In this document: positions 17,251 through 27,696 of the stretch, piece after piece
Layout: each line of letters opens with the position of its first letter
How positions within the stretch are numbered: position 1 is the first letter of the stretch
Source: Paraburkholderia podalyriae
Lineage (GTDB): Bacteria; Pseudomonadota; Gammaproteobacteria; Burkholderiales; Burkholderiaceae
Assembly: GCF_014397785.1 (NCBI RefSeq)
Contig: NZ_VZQQ01000013.1
Coordinates: forward strand, 144,100 to 208,099
DNA: 64,000 nucleotides
Direction of reading: 5' to 3'
Position numbers and translations under genes: made by a program
The notes under the pieces: generated by a model
The model's input: the letters and a program-made list of their open reading frames with translations, nothing else
What the model was told of the DNA's origin: nothing
Database searches by the model: none

Positions 17251-18987
17251 TCACGCGCCGAGCGCCACCGCCTCTCCGCTCGTCTGCGCCAGCAACTGGT
17301 GAATCTGCGCGACCACGGCCGCGCCCTCGCCGACCGCCGCGGCCACGCGTTTGGTCGACCCGGCGCGCGCATCGCCGATCGCATAGACGCCTTCGACCGT
17401 CGTGCCGAGATCGCACGCCGTGGCCGAGCCGTCCGCGCTGATGCCGGTCAGCACGAAGCCTTTCGCGTCGAGCTGCACGCCGCAGGTGCGCAGCCATTCG
17501 GTGTTCGGGTCCGCGCCGGTGAAGAGAAACAGATGCCGCGTCGCGAAGCGATCGACGCCATCGGGCAGCGGCCTTTTCAAGGCGACCGACACGAGCCCGT
17601 CCTCATCGCCTTCGAGCCGGCCGATTTCCGAATTCGGATGCACGAACACGTTCGGCAGCGAGCGGATGCGGTCGATCAGATAGCGCGACATCGTCGCCTC
17701 GAAGCCGCTGCGGCGAATCAGCACGTGAACCTTGGCGGCGTGCGTCGCCAGATAGACGATCGCCTGGCCCGCCGAATTGCCGCCGCCCACCAGCACGACC
17801 TCCTGGCGCTTGCACAACTTCGCCTCGACCGGCGACGCCCAGTAGTAGACACCGCGTCCGTCGAAGCGCTCGAGCCCGTCGAGCGCTGGGCGCCGGTACA
17901 CGGCGCCGCTCGCGATCACGATCGCCCGCGCGCTGATGTGGCCGCCGCATTTCAGCTCCAACCGATACGGCGACTGCCCGCAGTGCAGCGCCTTCACGTT
18001 GACCGGAATCGCGACGTGCGCGCCGAACTTCTGCGCCTGCACGAACGCGCGGCCGGCGAGCGCCTGGCCCGAGATGCCGGTCGGAAAGCCGAGGTAGTTT
18101 TCGATGCGCGAGCTCGCGCCCGCCTGGCCGCCTGGCGCGCGGCTGTCGAGCACGATCACCGACAGGCCTTCGGAGGCCGCGTACACCGAGGCGGCGAGCC
18201 CCGCCGGCCCCGCGCCGACGATCGCGACGTCGTACACGTACGCGTCGTCGAGATCGGGCAGCATACCTAAGCGAGTGGCAAGTTCCGGCATGCTCGGATG
18301 ACGCAGCACCGAGCCGTCCGGGCAGATCACGAGCGGCAGGTCCTCGCGTTGCGCGGCGAACTGCTCGATCAGACGCAGCGCGTCTTCGTCGCGTTCGTCG
18401 ATCACGGAATGCGGATGGCCGTTGCGCGACAGGAAGCCTTGCAGCGTCACGAGCCGTGCGTCGCTGCTATTGCCGATCAGGATCGGGCCGCCCGCGCCCT
18501 TTTCGATCAGCGATACGCGCCGCAGAATCAGCGCGCGCATGATGCGCTCGCCGAGTTCCGCTTCGGCGACGATCAGCGCGCGCAGGCGCTCGGGCGGAAT
18601 CAGCAGCGCTTCGACGGGGCCGATCGCGAGGCCGTTAACCAGCGAGGGCTTGCCCGACAACTGCCCGACCTCGGCCAGGAAATGCCCGGCGCCGCGCTCG
18701 CTGATCACGTGCTCGCGGCCGATGCCGTCACGCTGATAGACCTTCACGCGCCCTTCGAGCAGCACGAACATGCCGGGGCCGGTGTGACCGGTCTCGAACA
18801 GCAGCTCGCCGGACTTCCAGTGACCGATCTCGCCGAAGCGGCGCAGCCGGTCGATCTCGGCGCAACTGAGCTCCGGAAACATCTGGTGCATGCGCGTCGA
18901 CAGCGACGAAAACGGCGCGTCGGCGACGACTCCCTGCTGTCCTTCCACTTCTTGAGTCTGAGTCGAAACGTCCTGAGTCGAAAGCAT
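17251..18987 (-). CDS. Cyclic-nucleotide-binding / thioredoxin-reductase-like fusion
   Basis: This protein of 578 aa has three parts. A CRP-like cNMP-binding domain covers about residues 30-150. A thioredoxin/glutaredoxin-like fold without a CxxC covers about 165-240. A thioredoxin-reductase-like flavoprotein follows from 253, with FAD site GAGPAG (258-263) and NADPH site GGGNSAG (401-407). Where thioredoxin reductase has CATC this protein has WASP (383-386), so it cannot carry out the normal disulfide relay. The start has AAGGAG upstream. It lies 118 bp before a DedA-rhodanese gene read on the same strand. It may be a ligand-controlled NADPH flavoenzyme in sulfur or redox metabolism. Confidence 0.85.
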   Translation of the reverse strand: MLSTQDVSTQTQEVEGQQGVVADAPFSSLSTRMHQMFPELSCAEIDRLRRFGEIGHWKSGELLFETGHTGPGMFVLLEGRVKVYQRDGIGREHVISERGAGHFLAEVGQLSGKPSLVNGLAIGPVEALLIPPERLRALIVAEAELGERIMRALILRRVSLIEKGAGGPILIGNSSDARLVTLQGFLSRNGHPHSVIDERDEDALRLIEQFAAQREDLPLVICPDGSVLRHPSMPELATRLGMLPDLDDAYVYDVAIVGAGPAGLAASVYAASEGLSVIVLDSRAPGGQAGASSRIENYLGFPTGISGQALAGRAFVQAQKFGAHVAIPVNVKALHCGQSPYRLELKCGGHISARAIVIASGAVYRRPALDGLERFDGRGVYYWASPVEAKLCKRQEVVLVGGGNSAGQAIVYLATHAAKVHVLIRRSGFEATMSRYLIDRIRSLPNVFVHPNSEIGRLEGDEDGLVSVALKRPLPDGVDRFATRHLFLFTGADPNTEWLRTCGVQLDAKGFVLTGISADGSATACDLGTTVEGVYAIGDARAGSTKRVAAAVGEGAAVVAQIHQLLAQTSGEAVALGA

Positions 18988-19105
18988 TGAACCGCTCCTT
19001 CGGTGTTCATTGCACGATTGAACGGCAGGCAACGCGATGCGCGCTCGCACCCCTGGGCGAGCCGTGCCGCGCGCTTGAGGCGGACGGTGCCGCCGCCAAT
19101 TCCAG

Positions 19106-20098
19106 CTAGACGGCTTTGGGCGCGATGTCGTCGACCGCGACCTCCGGCGGCGGCATCGCGGGCAGCGAGTCGACCGGCTTGCCCGAGTCGCGCCAGGCTT
19201 CCATGCCGCCGCGCAGCGGCAGCACGTCGGAGAAGCCGGCTTCGTTGAGCTGCTTGGCCATCCATGCCGCGGAAATCTCGTTCGGACACGAGCAGTAGAT
19301 CACGAGCTTCTGATCGTGCGCGTAGGTGGCGACGATGTCGTCGAGTTGCCGCTCGTCGGCGAATAGAGCGCCTGGTATCACGAACGGATCGAGCTTGCGC
19401 TTCTCCTGCGAACGGATGTCGAACACGACCGGCGCCCGGTCGGCCGCGAACAGCTTCGCGAGTTCGTCGACCTCGATGCGCGCGGACGCGAGCTTCGCGA
19501 TCAACTGACGGCGCCGGATCCACCGGTACACCGCGTACAGCACCAGCAACGCGACGACGACGAGTGCCGCCGTGCGCCCGAGCCGCCCGGCGATCGCGAA
19601 CAGCATGTCGATCTGCCGCGCGAACAGCGCGCCGATGATCAGCCCGGTGCCGGACCACAGCGCGGCGCCGACGCCGTCGTAAGTGAGGAAGGTGCGATAG
19701 CGCGTGCCCATCGCGCCCGCCATCGGGATCGACACGATCGACAGCCCCGGTACGAACTTCGCGACCGCGAGCACGCGCACGCCCCAGCGGCCGAAGAAGC
19801 GCTCGGTCTTTTTCACGCAGGTGTCGCGCGACAGCGACAACCGGCAGATCGTCTTCAGCGTATTGCCGCCGTAGATGCGGCCCGCGACGTACCACGCGCT
19901 GTCGCCGATCAGTGTCGCGAAGATCGACAGCACGAGGACCGGCAGCAATTGCGTGCCGACCGAGCCAGGGTGCATCGCGGCCATCGCGCCGAACAGCACG
20001 AGCGACGGCATGGCCGGTACCGGCAGCCCGAGCGCGGCGGCCAGCACGTTGATGAAGACGAGCGCCGGTCCATATTGCGCGACGAGGTCATGTAGCAT
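19106..20098 (-). CDS. DedA/SNARE-associated membrane protein fused to rhodanese
   Basis: This protein of 330 aa has residues 1-195 as a DedA (VTT) membrane domain with the GDSAWYVAGRIYG and RFVPG-like KFVPGLS motifs. Residues about 205-320 are a rhodanese domain with candidate active-site cysteine C269 in YCSCPNE. DedA proteins move lipids or support proton-motive force; rhodaneses carry sulfane sulfur. The rhodanese half would lie in the cytoplasm. The start at 20098 begins MLHDLVAQYG; upstream sequence in this frame looks non-coding. Both this gene and the reductase fusion read leftward, this one first. Confidence 0.88.
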   Translation of the reverse strand: MLHDLVAQYGPALVFINVLAAALGLPVPAMPSLVLFGAMAAMHPGSVGTQLLPVLVLSIFATLIGDSAWYVAGRIYGGNTLKTICRLSLSRDTCVKKTERFFGRWGVRVLAVAKFVPGLSIVSIPMAGAMGTRYRTFLTYDGVGAALWSGTGLIIGALFARQIDMLFAIAGRLGRTAALVVVALLVLYAVYRWIRRRQLIAKLASARIEVDELAKLFAADRAPVVFDIRSQEKRKLDPFVIPGALFADERQLDDIVATYAHDQKLVIYCSCPNEISAAWMAKQLNEAGFSDVLPLRGGMEAWRDSGKPVDSLPAMPPPEVAVDDIAPKAV

Positions 20099-20518
20099 CG
20101 GTTTAACATCCGCGGCCCTTGCGGGCGCAGCGCGGTAAGGAATCCACAGGCGAATGCAAGGATTATGGACGTATTTTCGAGACGTGCAAACGGCCCGGAA
20201 ATCGGCCCGGGAATCGGCCAGTTGTGCGGCTGCGATCGCGCCGGCATGTGTGACCGCATACCCCGACACGCAAGCGTGGCAGGCGCTTGTGACAACGTGC
20301 TGAAGGCGGGGGTAAGCGAACCCGGTGAGACGCGCGAAAGCGCTTGCTAAAACCCGTAGGAAGGCGTGGATTGGCGGCGCAAGCGGAACAAACGGAAGCG
20401 CGGCGACGCGCACAGGCGCGCCCCATGCGAATAATCCGCGCGTAAGCGTCGAAGTGCGACGCAAGCGGCGCGAGAGGCTGACGAGTCACGCGGCGGACCC
20501 ACCTGCCGCGCGCCTGCT
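20099..20518. other. Intergenic region, no gene seen
   Basis: This lies between two leftward genes. Short open frames here lack ribosome binding sites and look like chance in GC-rich DNA. It should hold the promoter of the DedA-rhodanese gene, but no confident -35/-10 pair was identified. Confidence 0.5.
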
Positions 20519-20770
20519 TCACTGACGATGATTGTGCTGTTCGCCCGGCAACTCGGCGCCATGCGCGCGGATCGCGGCGATCAGCTCCGCGGGCGTGATT
20601 TCGTAGCGCACTTCGCGATGGATGCCCGGCTTGCGCTCATCGACTTCGATCAGCAGGATGCCTTTGCCGTCTTCGGTCGATTCGAGGCGCAGCGAGCGAA
20701 GTTCGCGCGCCGTTGCGTCGTCGTATTCGGTGAGCAGGGCCATTGACCCGGAGGACCCGGTGATGCGCAT
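20519..20770 (-). CDS. Small conserved-looking hypothetical protein
   Basis: This 83-aa protein starts MRITGSSGSMALL with AAGGA upstream. It is a compact alpha/beta-looking soluble protein (LRLESTEDGKGILLIEVDERKPGIHREVRYEI is beta-rich) with a His-rich tail. No family is recognised. Codon use matches the genome, which supports it being real. It stands alone on the minus strand. Confidence 0.6.
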   Translation of the reverse strand: MRITGSSGSMALLTEYDDATARELRSLRLESTEDGKGILLIEVDERKPGIHREVRYEITPAELIAAIRAHGAELPGEQHNHRQ

Positions 20771-21268
20771 CGAAGTTGTCCTTGTCGCGTTGGTGATGGA
20801 ACCATTGTACGGGGCGGATGGCGTGCCGTCTGCCGCGTCGTCGTGCCGTGTTGCGTCTGCCTCTGTCTCTATCTCGCCGGGGTTTTAGTCGGGTATGACG
20901 CCGCCGTTAGCGCATGCGCGGTTGCGGAGCGTGCAATCAGTTTAACGCGACTCGTCGTCGCGACGAACGCATTTTTCATGCCCCGCGGCAGTGCGATGCG
21001 CGTTCCGGATTTGTCATGCGGATGACGCGAGCACGGGCTAGGAGACGTTGGGCGGCGCATGCGCCGCGCGGCCGCACGCGTCGCCGCGCTTGCAAAAAAA
21101 TAGCCCGTCCGGATAGGGGCGGGCCGTTAAACGCCGTTGTTACTCGGGTCAGCCTGCCCTTGCAACGAGTGGGCGCTGACGACTCCATCCTCGTGCTTCG
21201 TTGCCGAACTGTCGAGGTGGGAGTAATGCGGATCTATCAGATCAAAGTACCGTTTTCCGGTTCGACGC
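20771..21268. other. Intergenic region, mostly empty
   Basis: No convincing gene is seen. A terminator-like hairpin read on the minus strand (21094-21125) sits 144 bp beyond the permease stop. A short dyad GATC-N5-GATC occurs near 21231-21243. A small RNA between 21126 and 21268 cannot be excluded. Confidence 0.4.
21094..21125 (-). terminator. Rho-independent terminator for the permease gene
   Basis: On the minus strand a GC-rich stem (GGCCCGCCCC pairing with GGACGGGC, imperfect) is followed by seven T residues (A-run at 21094-21100 on the plus strand). It lies 144 bp after the permease stop, so the transcript would have a long 3' tail. Confidence 0.6.
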
Positions 21269-22669
21269 TCACACCAGGCCGGTCGCGTAATACACCGCGA
21301 TCACGAAGAACACCGCGAGCGTCTTGATCACGGTGACCGCGAAGATGTCGCGATACGACTGCCGATGCGTGAGGCCCGTCACCGCGAGCAGCGTGATCAC
21401 CGCGCCGTTGTGCGGCAGCGTATCCATGCCGCCGCTCGCCATCGCGACCACGCGATGCAGCACCTCGAGCGGAATCTGCGCGGCTTGCGCACCCTTGATG
21501 AACATCTCCGACATCGCGGCGAGCGCGATGCTCATCCCGCCGGACGCCGACCCCGTGATTCCCGCCAGCGTACTGACCGACACGGCCGCGTTGACCAGCG
21601 GATTCGGAATGCTTTTCAGCGCATTGCCGACGACGACAAAGCCCGGAAGCGCCGCGATCACGCCGCCGAAGCCATATTCCGACGCAGTATTGAGCGACGC
21701 CAGCAGCGCGCCCGCCACCGCCGCCTTCGTGCCGACCGCGAAGCGCTGGCTGACGCGACCGAACGCCGTCACGACGACCATCACGATGCCGAGCAGCAGC
21801 GCGCCCTGCACGGCCCAGATCGCGACCACGGCCTTGACGCTCGTCTCGACCGGCGCATGCAGACCCGGTAGGGTGTCAGGCGTGACCGTGAAGGTCGGAC
21901 CGTACCAGGTCGGAATCCAGCGCGTCAGCAGGAAGTTCGCGACGCCGACCACGACGAGCGGCGCCACAGCCAGCAGCGGATGCGGCAGGTGCTTCGATTC
22001 GACGTGCTCCGGCTCGTTGACGAGTTCGGTGCCGTAACCCTCGCCGGTCGCGATCGCGGCGCGGCGGCGCCATTCCAGATACGACAGACCGACCACGAGG
22101 ATGAACAGCGAGCCGATCACGCCGAGCGTCGGCGCGGCCCACGAGGTGGTCTTGAAGAACGTCGTCGGGATGATGTTCTGGATCTGCGGCGTGCCGGGCA
22201 GCGAGTCCATCGTGAACGAGAACGCGCCGAGCGCGATCGCGCCGGGCATCAGTCGCTTCGGAATGTTGCTTTGGCGATATAGCTCGGCCGCGAACGGATA
22301 GACCGCGAACACGACGACGAACAGCGACACGCCGCCGTAGGTGAGCAGCGCGCACACCGCGACGATCACCGCATTCGCGCGCGAGCGGCCGATATAGCGG
22401 ATCGCGGCCGCGACGATCGCCTCTGAGAAGCCCGACAGCTCGATTACCTTGCCGAACACGGCGCCGAGCAGAAACACCGGGAAGTACAGCTTCACGAAGC
22501 CGACCATCTTGTCCATGAAGATGCTCGTGAAGACGGGCGCGACGGCGGCGGGCTCGGTAGCGAGGACGGCGGCGAGCGCCGCGATCGGCGCGAACAGGAT
22601 CACGCTGTAGCCGCGATACGCGGCGAACATCAGAAACGCCAGCGCGGCGATAACGATGAGAAAGGACAT
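21269..22669 (-). CDS. GntP-family permease, possible 3-hydroxybutyrate permease
   Basis: This 466-aa inner-membrane protein begins MSFLIVIAALAFLMFAAYRG, with about 12 hydrophobic segments. It has the GntP-type features TYGGVSLFVVVFAVYPFA and GASGGMSIAL-like GSASGGMSIAL. The start has GGAGA upstream; the longer frame to 22756 would run across the promoter. It is divergent from a sigma-54 activator and preceded by a -24/-12 promoter. In Burkholderiaceae, GntP permeases beside such activators are often annotated as D-beta-hydroxybutyrate permeases. That substrate is inferred from context; gluconate or another acid is possible. Confidence 0.88.
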   Translation of the reverse strand: MSFLIVIAALAFLMFAAYRGYSVILFAPIAALAAVLATEPAAVAPVFTSIFMDKMVGFVKLYFPVFLLGAVFGKVIELSGFSEAIVAAAIRYIGRSRANAVIVAVCALLTYGGVSLFVVVFAVYPFAAELYRQSNIPKRLMPGAIALGAFSFTMDSLPGTPQIQNIIPTTFFKTTSWAAPTLGVIGSLFILVVGLSYLEWRRRAAIATGEGYGTELVNEPEHVESKHLPHPLLAVAPLVVVGVANFLLTRWIPTWYGPTFTVTPDTLPGLHAPVETSVKAVVAIWAVQGALLLGIVMVVVTAFGRVSQRFAVGTKAAVAGALLASLNTASEYGFGGVIAALPGFVVVGNALKSIPNPLVNAAVSVSTLAGITGSASGGMSIALAAMSEMFIKGAQAAQIPLEVLHRVVAMASGGMDTLPHNGAVITLLAVTGLTHRQSYRDIFAVTVIKTLAVFFVIAVYYATGLV

Positions 22670-22739
22670 TGAGTCTCCATAGCCGGGTTGTTCTAAGGGG
22701 TTGCCGTGCTGATCGAGCGACGGCGCGGCGCGGTCGGAA

Positions 22740-22755
22740 TGCAGCTTCCATGCCA
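22740..22755 (-). promoter_or_regulatory. Sigma-54 (-24/-12) promoter of the permease gene
   Basis: The minus strand reads TGGCATGGAAGCTGCA against the consensus TGGCACG-N4-TTGCW. The invariant GG and GC are present with exactly ten bases between them; two less conserved positions differ. It lies about 70 bp before the permease ATG and faces away from a sigma-54-dependent activator gene, which supports the call. Confidence 0.7.
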
Positions 22756-22920
22756 CGCCGGGCGTTTTGCCGGCCAGGCGGCGTGGCGCAAGGCGCGCCC
22801 GCGCAGCGCGGCCCGGGCAACGCCGGCGGATTGTACCCGGGCGTCTCCAGAACGGGACGCCAATCCGCTGGGGATAGCCTCAAACCAGGGTAAGTCATGA
22901 TGGATAAGGCCTGTCGCCTG

Positions 22921-22984
22921 TCTCCATTTGGAGATAAATTCGTCCACCAATGGAGACGGGCACAGACACAACGATAAGTGGAGA
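22921..22984. promoter_or_regulatory. Possible activator binding sites (TGGAGA repeats)
   Basis: A perfect palindrome TCTCCA-TT-TGGAGA lies at 22921-22934. Further TGGAGA copies follow at 22951 and 22979. The palindrome is roughly 190 bp upstream of the predicted permease start of transcription, a normal distance for a sigma-54 enhancer. The last TGGAGA copy is also the regulator's ribosome binding site. Confidence 0.45.
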
Positions 22985-22994
22985 CAGCGACAGC

Positions 22995-24461
<1,467 letters not shown>

Positions 24462-24560
24462 CGCGTCGTGCCCAACCGGTCGTGCCGTGCGAACTGACGC
24501 AGCACGAGGGCCGCGTGGCACAATCGCGAGATCGAAAAACAAGACGTGACCGGGGTCTCC

Positions 24561-24824
24561 ATGAAACGCCTTTCCTTCTTCGCGCGCCGCTCCAGCGTTG
24601 TGCTGGCCGTCGGCGCGATTGTCGCGCTTGGCGGTTGCAGCAGCAGCGCGCCGCTGTTCCTGCCGGACGGCCGCGCGACCACGCTGGTGCAATGCCCGGT
24701 GGGTTCCGACTCGTGCTCGCAGCAGGCGGCCGCGAGTTGCAATGGCGCGTTCGACGTCGTGCGCCAATCGAGTGAGGGCGGCACATTGAGCCTGATCTAC
24801 GCGTGCCGCGCGACCGCGAAGTAA
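24561..24824 (+). CDS. Small outer-membrane or periplasmic lipoprotein
   Basis: This 87-aa protein begins MKRLSFFARRSS, followed by a hydrophobic stretch and a lipobox ending GGC (VALGGCSSS), so it should be a lipidated envelope protein. The mature part carries four more cysteines (QCPVGSDSCSQQAAASC ... YAC), possibly two disulfides. No family is recognised. The ribosome binding site is weak. It follows the sigma-54 activator by 99 bp on the same strand but is probably separately expressed. Confidence 0.7.
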   Translation: MKRLSFFARRSSVVLAVGAIVALGGCSSSAPLFLPDGRATTLVQCPVGSDSCSQQAAASCNGAFDVVRQSSEGGTLSLIYACRATAK

Positions 24825-25356
24825 GCACTTGGTGTCGCGCCGGTGCAATGCCGGCGCGCTCGGCTGGCCGATAATCGGCCGGCGCCGTCTGGTTTCTTTT
24901 CTGCGAACCCCCGCCATTCCCAATCCGCTCGAATAGCACCTCGCGTCATTCCGGTTAGCACATGGCCGTCATAAATCCATGCGCCTAATGTGTGTCGATA
25001 AGCGATTAGCATGCGAATTGGGTTAAGTAGGTCCGCACGCGGCATTTTTACAACCTTGAGTCGCCGCGCACCGCTTATGCTGTGCGCCCGACGACAATTT
25101 GTCTTCACCCTTGGGGGCGTCGAACCGGGTCGGTGCGGAAGCTAACGGAAGGTGAACTTTGACAGCAGTATTCTTTTTAAACCGTTTGGTGATTTAACAC
25201 GGCGCGGAGAAACCGCCGGTTTTTCCGACGCAGCAGAGGTTCGGGAAGGTTTTTCCGCCACCGGCAGGCCTTATTTTCGGGCCGCGCAGGCCAACGCGGC
25301 TTCATGCTTTCGATTTTCTTGCTCCAACACTAATCCAATAGAATTCGGGGAAAGCA
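24825..25356. other. Intergenic region with hairpins
   Basis: No gene is seen. Two dyads follow the lipoprotein gene: CGCGCCGG-N7-CCGGCGCG (24836-24858) and GGCCGAT-A-ATCGGCC (24866-24880). The second is followed by a T-rich stretch and may terminate transcription. Around 25206-25226 a GGAGAAACC/GGTTTTTCC stem occurs, and GGTTTTTCCG is repeated 30 bp later, before the small gene at 25357. Confidence 0.45.
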
Positions 25357-25560
25357 ATGAATCATCAGCAACTCGAAAAAGACATCGAGCATCTCGAGCA
25401 AATAATTTCCCATATTTCCGTACAAGACCGTATTCCGTTGTCTTACTGGCGAAACCGCCTCAAGCACGTTTCCGGTGCGGTTCTTGTGCCGGCGCAGGCA
25501 ACACGCGTCAAACGCCTCGATGCCGCGCTTTGCGCACTGGAAAAACGGCAGAAAGCCTAA
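25357..25560 (+). CDS. Small hypothetical helical protein
   Basis: This 67-aa protein begins MNHQQLEKDIEHLEQIISHI. GGGGAAAG precedes the ATG at proper distance. The N-terminal heptad pattern (LEKDIEHLEQII) suggests a coiled coil, and the C-terminus is basic. No family is recognised. Its codons are less GC-biased than the neighbours. It ends 67 bp before the serine hydrolase gene. Confidence 0.55.
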   Translation: MNHQQLEKDIEHLEQIISHISVQDRIPLSYWRNRLKHVSGAVLVPAQATRVKRLDAALCALEKRQKA

Positions 25561-25627
25561 TCACTGTGTCCACCAATCGGAATCGGCACTTAGGAAATCC
25601 GTTTTCTTGTACCGACACAGGACGAAC

Positions 25628-26827
25628 ATGCAGATAGCGGGACTTGCCGCGACCCGGCTCACGACGTTGACCAATGAGATGCAGGGCTACGTGGAACGGG
25701 GCGAAGTGGCGGGGGTGGTGTCGCTCGTATGGCGGCATGGCGAAATCGGCTACTTCGAACCGGTCGGCCTACGCGACGAAGCCGCGCAATTGCCGATGGA
25801 GCGCGACACGCTGTTTCGCATCGCGTCGATGACGAAGCCGGTGACGAGTGCCGCGATCCTGATGCTGATCGAGGAAGACCGCCTCGCTCTCGATACGCCC
25901 ATTTCACCGTGGCTGCCCGAGCTTGCGGCGCCGCGCGTGCTGCGCGATCCGACCGGCCCGCTCGACCGGAGCGATCCGATCCGCGCGCCGCTCACGGTGC
26001 TCGATCTGCTCACGCATCGCGCGGGCTTCGCGTATCACTTCACGGCTACGGGTCCGCTCGCCGAAGCCTACGCGGCCGCGTTCAACGGCTTCGAAGCGAG
26101 CGGCGACAACAGCGCGTGGCTGGCGCGCATCGCCGCGTTGCCGCTGATGTTCCAGCCCGGCTCGCGCTGGCACTACGGCGTTGCGACCGACGTGCTCGGC
26201 GTGCTGATCGAACGCGTGAGTGGCATGCCGCTCGGCGAGTTTTTCCGCACGCGTATCTTCGAGCCGCTCGGCATGCGCGACACCGCGTTCTGGGTGCCCG
26301 ACGCGCAGCTTGCGCGCCTCGCTACCGCATACAACATCGATCCCGGCACGCGGCGTCGCGTGGTCGAGGATCATGCGGCGGCCAGCCGTTGGGCGAATCC
26401 GCGGCGCTTTCAGAGCGGCGGCGGCGGGTTGGTCTCGACCGCCGAGGACTATCTGCAATTCGCGCAGCTGCTGCTCGGGCGTGGGCGCGTCGGCGACACG
26501 CGGCTGCTGTCGCATCGCTCGGTCGATCTGATGCGCAGCAATTTCCTGAGCCGCGACCAGCGCCGCCTGCCCGCCTTCGGTCACGTGATCTGGGCGGGGC
26601 AGGGCTTCGGCCTCGGTCTGTCGATCGTCGACGATCCGGCGCAGCAATTGCCGCTCGGCTATCGCTCGCCCGGTTCGTTCGGCTGGCCCGGCGCGTACGG
26701 CACGAGCTGGTTCGCCGATCCGGTCGAGAACATGATCGGCCTGATGCTGATTCAGCGCCGCTCGATCGACCCCTTTCCGATGGCCATCGACTTCGAACGC
26801 CGCGTCTACGATGCGATCGACGATTGA
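25628..26827 (+). CDS. Beta-lactamase-family serine hydrolase (class C / EstB-like)
   Basis: This 399-aa protein has catalytic S67-x-x-K70 in the sequence SMTK and candidate base Y183 in HYGVATD, matching the penicillin-binding-protein/class C fold. Relatives include esterase EstB and 6-aminohexanoate dimer hydrolase, so esterase activity is more likely than antibiotic hydrolysis. There is no signal peptide: it begins MQIAGLAATRL, so it is probably cytoplasmic. An upstream in-frame start would overlap the small helical gene and is unlikely. Confidence 0.88.
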   Translation: MQIAGLAATRLTTLTNEMQGYVERGEVAGVVSLVWRHGEIGYFEPVGLRDEAAQLPMERDTLFRIASMTKPVTSAAILMLIEEDRLALDTPISPWLPELAAPRVLRDPTGPLDRSDPIRAPLTVLDLLTHRAGFAYHFTATGPLAEAYAAAFNGFEASGDNSAWLARIAALPLMFQPGSRWHYGVATDVLGVLIERVSGMPLGEFFRTRIFEPLGMRDTAFWVPDAQLARLATAYNIDPGTRRRVVEDHAAASRWANPRRFQSGGGGLVSTAEDYLQFAQLLLGRGRVGDTRLLSHRSVDLMRSNFLSRDQRRLPAFGHVIWAGQGFGLGLSIVDDPAQQLPLGYRSPGSFGWPGAYGTSWFADPVENMIGLMLIQRRSIDPFPMAIDFERRVYDAIDD

Positions 26828-26952
26828 GCGCGTCCGCCGCGCATGCACTCGGGCACGCGATTCACTATCCTGTGATTTATTCGTCTGATAGTGTGCGCCA
26901 ACCATTCATTGCAATTCATCGCAGTGCGTCCAACCGAGGGGGAAACACCGGC

Positions 26953-27252
26953 ATGGCCTCTTACAAACAACTGACCGCGCAACTCGAAAAACTCCACAAG
27001 GAAGTCGCAGCGGCGCGCGACAAGGAAGTCGCGCAAGCTATCGCCGATATCAAGCAGAAGGTCGCCGAATACGACCTGACCGCCGAAGAACTCGGGTTCA
27101 CGAGCGCCGCGCCGAAGCCGCGCCGCAAGTCGTCAACGACGTCGGTCGCCAAGTACCGCAATCCGAAGACCGGCGAAACATGGAGCGGCCGCGGGCGCTC
27201 GCCAGCCTGGCTCGTCGGGAAGAATCGCGAGCGGTTTCTGATCGAAGGTTGA
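26953..27252 (+). CDS. H-NS-family nucleoid protein
   Basis: This 99-aa protein has an N-terminal coiled-coil oligomerisation region (about 5-45) and a C-terminal H-NS DNA-binding motif at residues 68-87 (YRNPKTGETWSGRGRSPAWL), containing the GRGR loop that inserts into the minor groove of AT-rich DNA. GAGGGGG lies about 10 nt upstream of the ATG. It is one of the several short H-NS/MvaT-like paralogues common in Burkholderiaceae and may silence AT-rich accessory genes such as those near 14.5 kb or 38 kb. Confidence 0.95.
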   Translation: MASYKQLTAQLEKLHKEVAAARDKEVAQAIADIKQKVAEYDLTAEELGFTSAAPKPRRKSSTTSVAKYRNPKTGETWSGRGRSPAWLVGKNRERFLIEG

Positions 27253-27328
27253 GCTTCGTCGTGGATGCTGAGGCGTCCGTGTTCTCTGAAGTGATGCGTA
27301 GTTTGATTCGTTCCGCACCGTTGCGAAG

Positions 27329-27350
27329 GTCCCGAAAACGCTCACCTTTG
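27329..27350. repeat. 22-bp direct repeat, copy 1
   Basis: The sequence starts GTCCCGAAAACGCTCACC and is identical to the copy at 27675-27696. On the minus strand both spell the same short peptide (VSVFGT), which suggests a spread repeat and not a gene. Confidence 0.65.
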
Positions 27351-27674
27351 CGTGATGCCTGACCGCATACAGCGGGATTTATCAAAGCATTCGAACCTCG
27401 CGGAATGTTCGGTGAGCCAGGCTTTGTCGCGCGACGCACCGCCGCATCTACGAATTGCCATCGTGTCGCGGCGCTGCGCGCGGCTCGGTGAAAACCCGCG
27501 CCAGCCTTTGCTGGCGGGCGTTTCCAGGCGTCGCGCAAGAGCCTGTCGGTAGCGGTGCGAAGCTTTGTCGCGGTTTTCCCGCGCATCGCGTTTGTGATGC
27601 TGGCGTCGTAGCAGGTGCGCGTATGCGCTTCGCGATCCTCACCTTTGGCCGCGAATCGATATTCGCCACCGCAA

Positions 27675-27696
27675 GTCCCGAAAACGCTCACCTTTG
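27675..27696. repeat. 22-bp direct repeat, copy 2
   Basis: Identical to 27329-27350. The following bases (GCCGC) are shared with a third partial copy, CTCACCTTTGGCCGC, at 27639-27653. Confidence 0.65.

Noticed and set aside
25152..25637. 161-codon frame overlapping the small gene at 25357
   Set aside because: It overlaps a better-supported small gene and the start of the hydrolase gene, and lacks coding character in its first part.
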